Shown: positions 10,729-23,184 of the stretch, piece after piece
How the letters are laid out: every line of letters starts with the position of its first letter
Position numbering within the stretch: the first letter of the stretch is position 1
Assembly: GCA_023055425.1 (NCBI GenBank)
Contig: JALGPY010000002.1
Coordinates: 137,759,927-137,823,926, forward strand
Direction: 5' to 3'
DNA: 64,000 nt
DNA from: Linanthus parryae
Taxonomy: Eukaryota; Streptophyta; Magnoliopsida; Ericales; Polemoniaceae
Made by a program: the position numbers and the translations under genes
Notes under the pieces: model-generated
The model's database searches: none
What the model saw: only the letters and a program-made list of their open reading frames with translations
Told to the model about the DNA's origin: nothing

Positions 10729-12210
10729 ATGTTGGCTACCATGGCTCAACCTCCTTCGAATCCCCTTTATCTATTATCCAATATTCACGATCTCGTTACC
10801 TTCAAACTCGACAATTCCAATTATGTTAACTGGAGGCATCAACTATCTTCTATATTTCATATCCAGAACCTCTACGGGTACATCGACGACTCCATTCCAC
10901 CACCGCCGGCCACTATTCCATATCTCGATGCTCCTGGCGGTTCAGTTCCTAATCCGGCATTTCGTGACTGGTATACTCTAGATCAAGCACTTCAAAATCT
11001 CATCAACGCCACTCTAACCCCTGAATCCCTTACGCATGCGATTGGTAAGACCTATTCTAACGCCGCTTGGATTTCTCTTGAAGGGAGGTATATATCTCTT
11101 TCTCGCTCTCATTTTTCTGCAATTGAAGTCTTAGTTTGAAACTCTGAAGAAACGTTCTGATTATGTGGATCTATACATGAAAAAGCTTAAAGCTATTCGT
11201 GATAAACTTGCTGTGTCGATGGTTAATATTGATGATGAAGATATGCTTTTATATGATCTAAATGGTCTTCCCTCTGAATATAACTCTTTTCGCACCATTA
11301 TTTGCAACAATCGTTCTAGATCTATTAGCTTTGAAGAATTACATGTCTTATTTAAATTAGAAGAGCATATGCATGAGTCTCAAGTCTCTGATCTCTCTGG
11401 TCCTACTGCCTTCCTCTCCTCTACTGGGAATTCTGGTTCTAACTACCGTGGTCGTGGTGTTCTTGGCCCTGGAGCATCCACCAGTCGTGGTGGCTATGGC
11501 CGATCTGGTGGTAGTTATGGTCCTAACGGTTCCTCTTCAGGACAAAATCCTAGTGGTTGCTTTGACTACAACCCTAGTGGTAGAGGAAACTATAGGGGGA
11601 ATCATAACCGTGGTCAATCCACTGGTGGTCACATCCCTAAATCTTTGTCTGCACCTGTTAACTATCAAATTGTGGTCGAGAATATCACTCTACGGTGGAA
11701 TGCTGGTATAGAATGGACTATTCTTATCAGGGGAAACCTCCACCTGATTAACTTACTACTTACAATGCCTCCACGTCTGGTTCTTCCACACCTGACTACT
11801 GGCTCTATGACTCCGGTGCAACAAACCACATGACTGCTGATATGAAAAATTTATCTATGGCTTACACCTATTCTGGATCTGACTGTGTGACCATGGGTAA
11901 TGGACATACCTCTTCTATCTCCCACACTGGTACTACTAAACTTAACACTAAGACTCATTCTTTTCTTTTACCTCTTACTCTTCATGTGCCTAATCTTGCT
12001 ACAAACTTGTTATCTGTTTATCAATTATGTCAACAACACAATTTTTGTTTTACTTTTAATGCCAGCTCTTTCTCTATTCAGGACCTGGAAACTGGCAAAA
12101 TTCTCTACCAAGGCTTGAATGAACATGGACTTTATCCTATTTATGCTTCTCCCTTTCATACTACTCCTCAATCTCCCAGGGCTTGTTGGGTAGCAAAATA
12201 AATGTGCCAA
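10729..12210 (+). pseudogene. Ale gag, protease and start of integrase (frameshifted)
   Basis: The reading starts at ATG 10729 or 10741 (MAQPPSNPLYLLSNIHDLV, a Retrofit-type gag start). It shifts frame near 11139-11165, continues through gag and a Gly/Ser-rich stretch (about 11440-11640), and shifts again near 11660. The retroviral-type protease motif YDSGATNHMT lies at about 11807-11836. GAG-pre-integrase sequence follows to a frame break near 12200. At least three frameshifts separate domains that are collinear in related elements, so no polyprotein can be made. Confidence 0.8.
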
Positions 12211-12793
12211 TTCCAGACTGGGTCATCCAGCAAACAATGTCTTACTTAAATTATTTGTTGCTTCTAATAAGTTGTCTTCTATTTCTGCAGTTTGTGAATC
12301 ATGTTTAAAATGAAAAATTACTAGATTACCTTACGACAAATCCACTACTGTCACATACAAACCATTGCATTTACTTCGTTCTGATGTGTGGAGTCCTGCT
12401 TTAGTTAAATACCTTCATGGCTATAGATTTTATGAGTTGTTTATTGATGATCACACCAGATACACATGGTTATTTCCTCCTTTTTCATAAATCAGAAGTT
12501 CCTTCAGGTTTTCCAAAATTTAAACTTCATGTTGAGAACTTACTTGGGTACAAAATCAAAATTCTAAGGCCAGATGGAGGTGGTGAGTAAATGTCTTTTG
12601 TCTTTCAATTTTTTACAAGATAGTGGTGTTACTCATCAAAAGTCGTTTCCTCACACACCACAACAGAATGGTGTTTCTCAAAAAAAAACAGAGACACATT
12701 TTAGAAACTGCAATTACTCTTCTACAACAATCTCGGTTTACCTCACTGTTTCTGGAATCATGCTATAGCTACCGTTATCTCTTTGATCAATGG
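12211..12793 (+). pseudogene. Ale integrase core, 5' part, interrupted by SIRE
   Basis: Broken plus-strand reading with HHCC-like residues, then LLRSDVW (first Asp, about 12380), LRPDGGGE (second Asp region, about 12570) and TPQQNGV (about 12655). It ends ...ISLIN at 12793 where the SIRE LTR begins. The same protein reading resumes after the SIRE element (IPS...). Several stops are present. Confidence 0.75.
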
Positions 12794-15700
12794 TGAAGGG
12801 GTGTATAGTAGGTATAAATGCAGGATCAATACTCTAGAAGCGGGGGGGGGGGGGGGGGGGGGTTGAATAGAGTATCCAAACTTTTGCAAGAACAATGCAA
12901 GAATAGTAGTTTCAAAAGATTTGTAATGAGATTCAAGGCCTTGAAATGAGTTTCAAGCCATTGGAATGAAAACAGTTAGAGTATACAAAGAATAAGTCTA
13001 TTTCAAGGCCTTGAAATGAGTTTAAAACCATTGAAATGAAATTGTTTTGAATGCTGTAAAAGTTCTAAGTATGCAACTGAAAAGTAAATGCAATTGACAC
13101 ATGATATATAGAGTTAAGTCCACTTGGACCTACGTCTCTACCTCAGCGATCTTCTCCCTGCAGGATATTCAACAAAATTCTTACAAATCCATAGCCAAGC
13201 CCTAGATCTCAAGCACAGAGAGATGCCTTACTCTGTTACAGCTTGTGGTTCTCACTAACCTATCTAGTACCTGCTCTAGCTATCTTATTAACTAAGAATT
13301 CTCTATTTTTCACCTTGAAGAATCCTTGAGAATGAGAACAAGAAGTATTATCAAAATGATATACAAATGAAGTTCAGAAAAGAAGAACACTAGAACTTAA
13401 TCTGCGGTGAGTGTGCAGTGTTCTTCAAATTCTTGGATTGAAAGAGATGAATCTGCTTCTTTGTTGCTTGTCAATCCTTGAATGTTTTTGAGTGTCTATG
13501 TGAATTTCTCTGTGTTGTGTCTTCGAATTTCTTCAGCAATTTCCCTTTTAAAAACCCAGTTTGAATTGAAGATCTTCAGAATCTTCTCAACTAACTTTCC
13601 TGAGAACATGCTCAAATCTTGACTCTTTTAACAGCTTCCTCCAACGCCTAGTAGCTCTGTATCTTCAAGGATACTGATTTGATCTTGTTGAAAATATGTT
13701 GGGAAGCTTTTGAACATAGAAAATTGTTCGCATAATGAAATGATCAATCAGTTTCATTTTCTTCAAAACACAGGTTAGGAAACAGATTCCTATAAAATAG
13801 GAAACATAATATCCCTGCAAAACTCAATCAAACAAATGATGTTAGATACTGCAAACTGTGTCAAAATAATTTGTCTTTCATCATCAAGTATCATCTAATC
13901 ATGTACAGGGGTTCAGGAGTTGAATCAAGTAAATGCAATAGACACATGATATATAGAGTTCAGTCCACTTGGACCTACGTCTCTACCTCAGCAATCTTCT
14001 CCCTGCAGGATATTCAACACAATTCTTATTAATCCACAGCCATGCCCTAGATCTGAAGATCAAAGAGATGCCTTACTCTGTTACAGCTTGTGGTTCTCAC
14101 TAACCTATCTAGTACCTACTCTAGCTATCTTATTAACTAAGAATTCTCTATTTTTTACCTTGAAGAATCCTTGAGAATGAGAACAAGAAGTATTATCAAA
14201 ATGATACACAAATGAAGTTCAGAAAAGAAGAACACTAGAACTTAATCTGCAGTGAGTGTGCAGTGTTCTTCTAATTCTTGGATTGAGAGAGATGAATCTG
14301 CTTCTTTGTTGCTTGTCAATCCTTGAATGTTTCTGAGTGTCTATGTGAATTTCTCTGTGTTGTGTCTTCGAATTTCTTCAGCAATTCCCCTTTTAAAAAC
14401 CCAGTTTGAATTGAAGATCTTCTGAATCTTCTCAACTAACTTTCCTGAGAACATGCTTCCAAACTTGACTCTTCTAATAGCTTCCTCCAATGGCTAGTAG
14501 CTATGTATCTTCAAGGATACTGATTTGATCTTGTTGGAAATATGTTGGGAAGCTTTTGAACATAGCAAATTGATCGCATAATCAAATCATCAATCAGTTA
14601 CCTTTTCTTCAAAACACAGGTTAGGAAACAGATTCCTATAAAATAGGAAACACAATATCCCTGCAAAGCTTAATCAAACAGATGATGTTAGATACTGCAA
14701 ACTGTGTCAAAATAATTTGTCTTTCATCACCAAGTATCATCTAATCATGCACAGGGGTTTAGGAGTTGAATCAAGTAAATGCAATAGACACATGATATAT
14801 AGAGTTCAGTCCACTTGGACCTACGTCTCTACCTCAGCGATCTTCTCCCTGCAGGATATTCAACACAATTCTTATTAATCCACAGCCAAGCCCTAGATCT
14901 CAAGCACAGCTTTTGGTTCTCACTAACCTATCTAGTACCTGCTCTAGCTATAAGAATTCTCTATTTTCACCTTGAAGAATCCTTGAGAATGAGACCAAGA
15001 AGTTTAATCAAAATGATATACAAATGAAGTTCAAAAAAGAAGAACACTAGAGCTTAACCTGCAGTGAGTGTGCAGTGTTATTCTAATTCTTGGATTGAGA
15101 GAGATGAATCTGCTTCTTTGTTTGTTGTCAATCCTTAAATGTTTTTGAGTGTCTATGTGAATTTATCTGTTTTGTGTCTTCAAATTTCTTCAGCAATTCA
15201 CCTTTTAAAAACCCAGTTTGAATTAAAGAGCTTTAGAATCTTCTCAACTAACTTTCCTGAGAACATGCTTCAAATCTTGACTCTTCTAACAGCTTCCTCC
15301 AACGGCTAGGAGCTCTGTATCTTCAAGGATACTGATTTGATCTTGTTGGAAATATGTTGGGAAGCTTTTAAACATAGCAAATTGATCGCATAATCAAATC
15401 ATCAATCAGTATCCTTTTCTTCAAAACACTGAGTAGGAAACAGATTCCTATAAAATAGGAATTACAATATCCCTGCAAAAATTAATCAAACAGATGATGT
15501 AAGATACTGCAAACTGTGTCAAAATAATTTGTCTTTCATCATCAAGTATCATCTAATCATGCACAAGGGTTTAGGAGTTGAATCAAGAAAATGCAATAGA
15601 CTCATGATATATAGAGTTCAGTCCACTTGGACCTACGTCTCTACCTCAGCGATCTTCTCCCTGCAGGTTATTCAACACAATTCTTATTAATCCACAGCCA

Positions 15701-17381
15701 AGCCCTAGATCTCAAGCACAGAGAGATGCCTTACTCTGTTACAGCTTGTGGTTCTCACTAACCTATCTAGTACCTGCTCTAGCTATCTTATTAACTAAGA
15801 ATTCTCTATTTTTCACCTTGAAGAATCTTAGAGAATGAGAACAAGAAGTATAATCAAAATGATATACAAATGAAGTTCAAAAAAGAAGAGCACTAGAGCG
15901 TAATCTGCAGTGAGTGTGCAATGTTCTTCAAATTCTTGGATTGAGAGAAATGAATCTGCTTCTTTTTTTCTTGTCAATCCTTGAATGTTTTTGAGTGTCT
16001 ATGTGAATTTCTCTGTGTTGTGTCTTCGAATTTCTCCCGCAATTCCCCTTTTAAAAACCCAATTTGAATTGAAGATCTTCAAAATCTTCTCAACTAACTT
16101 TCCTGAGAACATGCTTCAAATCTTGACTCTTCTAACAGCTTCCTCCAATGGGTAGTAGCTCTGTATCTTCAAGGATACTGATTTGATCTTGTTGGAAATA
16201 TGTTGGGAAGCTTTTTAATATAGCAAATTGATCGCTTAATCAAATCATCAATCACTTTCCTTTTTTTCAAAAGACAAGTTAGGAAACAGATTCCTATAAA
16301 ATAGGAAACACAATATCCCTGCAAAACTTAATCAAACAGATGATGTTAGATACTGCAAACTTTGTCAAAATAATTTGTCTTTCATCATCAAGTATCATCT
16401 AATCATGCATAGGGGTTTAGGAGTTGAATCAAGTAAATGCAATAGACAATTGATATATAGAGTTCAATACACTTGGACCTACGTCTCTACCTCAGCGATC
16501 TTCTCCCTGCAGGATATTCAACACAATTCTTATTAATCCACAGCCAAGCCCTAGATCTCAAGCACAGAGAGATGCTTTACTATGTTACAGCTTTTGGTTC
16601 TCACTAACCTATCTAGTACCTGCTCTAGCTATCTTATTAACTAAGAATTCTCTATTTTTCACCTTGAAGAATCCTTGAGAATGAGAAAAAGAAGTATTAT
16701 CAAAATGATATACAAATGAAGTTCAAAAAAGAAGAACACTAGAACTTAATCTGCAGTGAGTGTGCAGTGTTCTTCTAATTCTTGGATTGAGAGAGAGATG
16801 AATATGCTTCTTTGTTGCTTGTCAATCCTTGAATTTTTTTGAGTGTCTACGTGAATTTCTCTGTGTTGTGTCTTCGGATTTCTTCAGCAATTCCCCTTTT
16901 AATTACCCAGTGTGAATTGAAGATCTTCAGAATCTTCTCATCTAACTTTCCTGAGAACTTGCTTTAAATCTTGACTCATCTAACAGCTTCCTCCAACGGC
17001 TAGTGGCTCTGTATCTTCAAGGATACTGATTTGATCTCGTTGGAAATATGTTGGGAAGCTTTTGAACATAGCAAATTGATCGCACAATGAAATGATCAAT
17101 CAGTTTCCTTTTCTTCAAAAACATGTTAGGAAACAGATTCCTATAAAATAGGAAACACAATATCCCTGCAAAACTTAATTAAACAGATGATGTTAGATAC
17201 TGCAAATTGTGTAAAATTAATTTGTCTTTCATCATCAAGTATCATCTAAGCATGCACTGGGGTTTAGGAGTTGAATCAAGTAAAGAAACTCCCCCTAAGT
17301 TCATGCATATAAAGCTCAGTCAGTTTCAAGGCCTTGAAATAGACAAGCTATTTCAAGTCTTGAACCTTCATTGAACTTACA
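12794..17381 (-). repeat. SIRE 3' LTR, expanded to 4.6 kb by internal tandem repeats
   Basis: Starts TGAAGGGGTGTATAG and ends TGAACTTACA, matching the other LTR. It holds a poly(G) run of about 20 at 12842-12862 (about 10 in the 5' LTR), TTTCAAGGCCTTGAAA palindromes at 13001 and 17324, and five tandem units from 13082 to 17277. Without the extra units it would be about 1.2 kb. Confidence 0.9.
13082..17277. repeat. Five tandem copies of a ~845-bp unit inside the SIRE LTR
   Basis: Unit starts at the heptamer AAGTAAA (AAGAAAA in one) lie at 13082, 13927, 14773, 15585 and 16431, and the array closes at 17278. Periods are 845, 846, 812, 846 and 847 bp. The third unit is short because of small deletions near 14907 and 14950. 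The 5' LTR has one unit (25343-26190) bounded by the same AAGTAAA at both ends. Each unit carries a TATA-like TTTAAAAGG on the minus strand (from CCTTTTAAA on the plus). Confidence 0.93.
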
Positions 17382-17961
17382 ATCTCCCCCTTGATGAAAG
17401 ACAAAACCAGACTCTGCTTGATGCTGTTATTCTGCAAAAAAATACTCATGAGCACATAGTATAATCAATCGTAACACATAATGTCCAAAAGATCCAACTT
17501 ATTAAACCAACTGAAAACAGTAAATAATAGCAAAGTTTCAGATAATCCTACTGACTGAAACCAGGGCTCGAAACGAATAAGTAAGCATAAAATATCCTAA
17601 ATTTCTCCCCCTTTTTGACTTTCATAAAAAACGAATGAAAGAATGTTGGATCAATGTTTTTGGAAAGATTTTAAAAACACATTTTTAAACGGGTTAAATA
17701 TTCAAGACTTTGAAAAGGATTTCAAGGCCTTGAAAGGGATAAGAAAGAGTAGGCAAGAGTTAAGAGGTTGTGTCTTCATTTCCTTGCTGCTTTGCATCTT
17801 CTTCCTGACTATTTCCCTCATCATCATCAGCTTGTTCTTATTATTGTTGAGACACATCAACATCAGCTTCACCTCACCCTCAATCAGATCAACAACAGTC
17901 ACAGTTTCTGAATAGCTGTCTTCTGAAATTTCTTTTTCTTGAGGTCTATCACCAGTGCTCC
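17382..17961 (-). other. SIRE PPT and 3' non-coding region
   Basis: The PPT complement TCTCCCCCTTG lies at 17383-17393 beside the LTR. AT-rich DNA follows with another CTCCCCCTTTTTGAC block at 17605-17619 and a perfect TTTCAAGGCCTTGAAA palindrome at 17720-17735. Small ORFs here have no recognisable domain. Confidence 0.65.
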
Positions 17962-19536
17962 TCAATCTGGACTGTCTTCCTCTTGACCTGCAACTGGTTC
18001 TTCAACCACTTGTTTTCCTTTATCTTTTACCTGAGCAGCCTCTTCCTGAGTTGAGTGTTCACTGATCAGATCCTTTGCTGAATCAGTCTTTTTGGTACTC
18101 TTTGCAGCTTGAGACACTTCTTCAGGCACATCAAACACTGTCATGCTTCTGAACATGAATTCAACCATGCATGCCTAATATCTGTGTCAAACCCATGTTG
18201 ATTCTCCTTCACTTCATCAATGTCCATCTGAAGTTCTTTCAGCATCTGAAGAAACAAGGGGTTATCTTGAGGCTGAGAGGTTTGGCTTGAGGTAGGGGTC
18301 AAGGTCTTGGGTTTGAGAAAATTCTTGGAGCCCAACTCTTATTCTGTCAAATCTGAGTAAAGCTTCCAAGTCTTAGCACTGGTTTTCACCACACCAATCT
18401 TCTCAAATGCCTTCTCATTAAGCATACCAAACCCAGTAGTGATAGTCTCTTCCCTATCAGTTGGAATTTCAAAGTGTTGGAAGAATGATGTGAGCAAATT
18501 GGCATATGGAAAGGGGTGTTTTCTTTGATTTGTTTGGCTATATAGCATGTGTTCCATCACAATATTTGGAAGATCAATTTCATAACCATGCATCACCAGA
18601 TACATTAAGTACAACACCCTATCAGTAACCAGTTCCTTTGAGTATTCCCTTGGTACCACACATCTCATCAAGATAGTAAAAAGAGTCTTGGCTTCAACAG
18701 TTAGCACAGAGTGTGTTAAATGCTTAGATGAGGTAGGGGTATTGGGTAGAAAGAACTCTTCTTTTGCTAGTTTCAGTGCTTCACTCTTAGGAGGGTAGTT
18801 ACTAGTGTCATATCTCTTAGGACAACCTAGAAAATTTTCGAACTCAGAGTGATCTAGTTCCATATCAATCCTAGCAACTCTGGTTTGAATCACCAGATTT
18901 GCAGTTTTCTTGATTTGTTTCATGTTTAGGTAAAAGAATCTGGTGAGCCTAGGGTAGGCTAACTCTGAAAAGTTTAGAACAAACCAAAGAGAGCTTTTCT
19001 TAAACATTTAGATACACTTCTGATTCATACCATGTAACATATGAACACTAATCATACTACAAAATTCAACTAATCTAGAGGCAAATCCATCTAGCCATAG
19101 TCCTCTAGCAACATGAGTAATGAACCATGTATTACAGGGGCTGATTTCTTATTCTCTGAATAGATCTGTAGTGCTTCCCAATGTTCTCCTCTGGTTCATC
19201 TTCTGGTTCATCGTCTGTCACTTTCTCTTTTCCTTTGCCTTTGTCTGCTTTGTCATCCTACTTCTTTACCTTCTTAGGGCTAACAATCTGAATCCCGTTC
19301 TGTTTTTCTTGAGCAGACTCCACTGTCTTCTTCTTCTTGCTGGATACTGGTGTTTGATCTTTCTTTGTCTTCTTCTTGGGAGGAGGTGGTGCCATGTCTT
19401 CTTCAATAGGGTTCTTTGAACTTGAATCTCCACTGATGGTCTGAACCTCTTCCACAGTGGCATTTCTTTTCTTCTCTGTTGCATCCTTTGAACCCCCATC
19501 CATCTTAATTCTGTCACAGGTTCTTCTATTGCTCAT
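17962..19536 (-). pseudogene. SIRE extra (env-position) ORF, broken
   Basis: Four minus-strand pieces read in order: 19536-19258 (Lys/Pro-rich, with PPPPKKKTKK), 19007-18339 (222 codons, ordered, no knuckle or protease motif), 18335-18141 (Ser/Thr/Gln-rich) and 18168-17962 (acidic, Glu/Lys-rich). A TAA separates the second and third in the same frame; the other joins are frameshifts. SIRE elements carry such an ORF after pol, often called env-like, but I see no signal peptide or clear membrane span. The 222-codon piece resembles the plant-transposon-protein domain (PF20167-type), from family memory only. Its function is unknown. Confidence 0.6.
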
Positions 19537-19981
19537 TAGGGTTTGTGGAGAAGAAGAGAGACGCAGGATAGATACGAAGGAGAGAAAGAAAGAAGAGGAT
19601 AAATAGAAGAGAGTTTCAGTTTGAAAACGAAACTAAATATTCTCCCTAATCTTTGAAGATCTGCTGAATAAAAAAGATTCAAATTTTATGTTTTTGCCGT
19701 TTGAAATAAAAGATATAATACTATTTTGGCTGAAAATGGGTAATTGAAATATTGAGGGGCAACATTGAGCAATTATCTACAAAGATAACACCCAACATTG
19801 AAAGATCTACATTATTGAATAATTGCCATACAATCTTATTTTCAAGGATTTGGAATTGGTTTCAAGGCCTTGAAAAGCTATATGAATGAAAGCACATATA
19901 CTCAAAGCTTTGAAAAGATTTTCAAGGCATTGAAAATCAGTTCAAACCTTTGAAACACATAATACTTAACAGATGCTCCCC

Positions 19982-20581
19982 CTAAACCAATGCTTTTTTA
20001 TTTAGCATGCCCAATTCCAATCTTAAGGCTGAGAATCTTTCATCTGGCAATGGTTTAGTGAAGATATCTGCAAATTGCAAGTTAGTAGAAACAAATTCAA
20101 GAATAATATCACCTTTTTCAACATGATCTCTGATGAAGTGATGTCTAACATCAATATGCTTTGTTCTAGAATGCTGAATTGGATTCTTTGTAATTGATAT
20201 TGCACTTGTGTTGTCACACTTGATAGGTATATCCCTAAAGTCAAATCCAAGGTCTCTCATTTTTTGTGCTATCCATAACACTTGTAAACAGCATGCTCCA
20301 ACTGCTATGTATTCAACTTTTGTTGTTGATAGTGCAATTGAGTTTTGCTTATTGGAATGCCAGCTTATTAAAGATGATCCAAGAAATTGACAACATCCTG
20401 ATGTACTTTTTCTATTAACTTTATATCCTGCAAAGTCAGCATCTGAATAGCCACATAGAGAGAAGTTAGATTGTTTAGGATACCAAAGCCCTAAGTCTTT
20501 GGTACCATTGAGATATCTAAAAATTCTCTTAACTGCAGTGAAGTGTGATTCTTTAGGATCAGCTTGAAATCTAGCACACAT
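19982..20581 (-). pseudogene. SIRE RNase H domain
   Basis: A 199-codon open stretch with Copia RNase H landmarks: GYSDADFAG (first Asp), STSGCCQFLG, SWHSNKQ, ALSTTKVEYIA (catalytic Glu), CDNTSAI and the terminal HIDVRHHFIRD...ADIFTKPL block. It is the best-kept part of this polyprotein, but it is disconnected from RT by a break near 20581-20678, so it is not expressed as part of a working polyprotein. Confidence 0.8.
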
Positions 20582-20677
20582 TCACACAATGAACATGATA
20601 CCTGGTCTGCTAGCTGTGAGGTAGAGTAATGATAAAATTTTACCTCTATATTCTTTCACATTCACACTCTTACCAGA

Positions 20678-21560
20678 TTAATATTTGTCTAAAGACATTG
20701 TAGAACTCATGGGGGTTATAATCTTTCTGGACTGAGACATATTACACTTTCTTAGCAAATATCTTGTATACTTGCTTTGATGTAGGAATATGCATTTCTT
20801 CATATGATGAATTTGAAGTCGAAGAAAGAAGTTCAATTCTCCCATCAAGCTCATTTCAAATTCCCTGCTCATACGACTTGAGAATTCCTTGCACAGAATA
20901 TCATTAGTAGCTTCAAACTTAATATCATAAACATAAATATGAACTACAAGCATGTCTTTCTCATGAGTCTTTTTGAAAAGAGTTTTATCTACTAATCCTC
21001 TTTTGAAATCATTTTCAAATAGAAACTTTGACAATCTTTCATACCAAGCTCTTGGAGCTTGTTGTAAACCATAAATAGCCTTTTTTAAGTTTGTAAACAT
21101 GATCTGGAAAATTGTCATTTTCAAAACCTGGAGGTTGTGCAACATAAACTTCTTCTTGAAAATAGCCATTTAAAAATGCACACATCACATCCATTTAAAA
21201 AAGTTTCATGTTCTTGTGAGATGCAAATGCAAGTAGAATTCTAATTGCTTCTAACCTGGAAACAGGAGCAAATGTTTCTTCATAGTCAGTACCTTCTTCT
21301 TGTTTGTAGCCTTGAGCTACCAATCTAGCTTTGTTCCTGATTACCTTTCCATTCTCATCTAACTTGTTTCTGAATACCCATCTAGCGCCAATGACAAACT
21401 GATTTCTTGGAGGAGGAATAAGATTCCAAACTTTGTTCCTTTCAAACTCATTGAGTTCACTTTGCATAGCTATAATCCAGTCTGCTTCTTGTAATGCTTC
21501 CTTCACAGTTTTAGGTTCTACAAGAGAGATAAAAGCATTAAAAGCACAAAGATTCTTCAA
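20678..21560 (-). pseudogene. SIRE reverse transcriptase, broken and with a lost catalytic Asp
   Basis: Two readings: 21560-21195 (fingers: ARWVFRNKLDENG, NKARLVAQGY, TFAPVSRLEAIRILLA) and 21169-20678 (palm: IYGLQQAPRAWYERL). The catalytic YVDD box reads YVYD (near 20930), so one metal-binding Asp is gone. Stops and a shift separate the pieces near 21170-21195. Dead polymerase. Confidence 0.8.
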
Positions 21561-23184
21561 CTGTGATCTGGTTTGTGTACCAGTGGTTGGATTAGAAATA
21601 GTGTTATCTGCATGATGAGATGAGAGATATTTAAATCTCTTCCTTGGTGTCCATGGTTCAGGCTCTCCAATTTGTTTTTCAAGTCTCTAAGAACTTTAAG
21701 TAGTAGCTTGTCCTGCTGTCTTCTCTGGAGATTCTGTTTCAAGGCTTTGAACCTTAGTTTCAAGGCCTTAAATGCATGCTTTGTTCCCGTGACATTTCCT
21801 TGGATCCTTTTGGGGATTCTTCTTCGGTATCTGAATCATGCTTGTTCAGATTGAGATATGCAAAACCATCACTCAAAGAACCATCATAACTTTCATCAAA
21901 ATTAACTTGAATGCTTTCTTCAACAAGCTTGGTTTTCTTGTTATAAACTCTATAAGCTTTGCTTGTCTGTGAATAGCCAAGAAAAATACCTTCATCACTT
22001 CTTGCATCAAACTTACAAAGATTGTCCTTACCATTATTGTGGACAAAGAAAGTACAGCCAAAATGTTTGAAGTAAGAAATGTTTGGCTTTCTTCCTTTGA
22101 ACAGATCATAGGGGATTTTTCTTCAGAATAGATCTGATCAAGCACCTGTTGAGAATATATTTTGCTGTATTCACAACTTCTGCCCAATAATGTGTTGGCA
22201 ATCTATTTTCCAAAGCATTGTTCTTGACATGTCTTCAAGAGCCCTGTTCTTTCTTTCAACAACTCCATTATGTTGAGGAGTTATAGTAGCAGAAACATTG
22301 TGAGAGATACAATGCTTAAAACAAAATACATCAAACTCAAGTTGATCAAACTCTCTACCATGATAAATTCTAATTTAAGAAATAGGTAGGTTTTTCAAGG
22401 TTTGAAGTTCTCTACAAAGCTTTGAAAATTCAGTGAGAGCTTTAGATTTTTCCCTAAGAAACATAACCCAAGTATATCTAGAGAAATCATATACAATAAC
22501 AAGCATGTACTTCTTACCCTTTGGAGTTGGATTTCTCATAGGAACACAGAGATCCATATGGAGTAATTCAATGGGTCTAGTAGTACTTAAAAAGCTCTTT
22601 GGTTTGAATGAGCTTCTGGTTTGCTTTCCTTGTGCACATTCCTTGCAAAATTCTTCATATTTGAACTTGATAGATGGTAGACCTCTTACTAAGTTCTTTG
22701 AAACCAGCTTGTTCAAGGTATGCAAGCTAATGTGTCCCAACTTTCTATGCCAAATCTTTAGATCTTCTTTCAAGGCCTTGAGACACTTCAAGTTTTCTCC
22801 TGCAACTTTGTTAGTTTTAAAAGTATAAACATTGTTTGATCTAGAGGCAGTGATGATGCAACTGCCAGATTTCTCATTTTGCACCACACATTTATCTTTT
22901 TCAAAGATAACCTTGTTGCCATTATCACAAAGCTGAGAAACAATAAGCAAATTGAATTTCAAACCGTCAACTAGATATACATCAGAAATGGAATTTTCAC
23001 AATTTGTACCAACTTTACCAATACCAAGAATGCTGCATTTGCCTTTGTCACCAAGTGTAATTGATCTTCGAATTTCTCTTTCAGTTATGAGAACAGAGAT
23101 CTCTTTCCACTCATGTGTCTTGAGCAACCACTGTCCATAAACCATTTCTTTTCTTTGATCTTGGTGACACCCTACAAACACCAT
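21561..23184 (-). pseudogene. SIRE protease and integrase, broken
   Basis: The protease motif DSGCSRHMSG is visible in a shifted frame at about 23106-23135. The 270-codon stretch 23184-22375 holds the integrase zinc region (WHRKLGHISLH...CKECAQGK) and the first catalytic Asp (LLHMDLCVP). After a stop near 22375 the reading continues: the second catalytic Asp position is Tyr (IYHGREF, near 22354), and the Glu is kept (VVERKNRAL, near 22250). The C-terminal region 22187-21561 is frameshifted. It would cut and join cDNA ends if whole, but here it is inactive. Confidence 0.75.

Noticed and set aside
13082..17277. Tandem array considered as a CRISPR or an independent satellite
   Set aside because: Units are 845 bp, the same as LTR sequence at 25343-26190, and lie within LTR borders; no short repeat-spacer structure.
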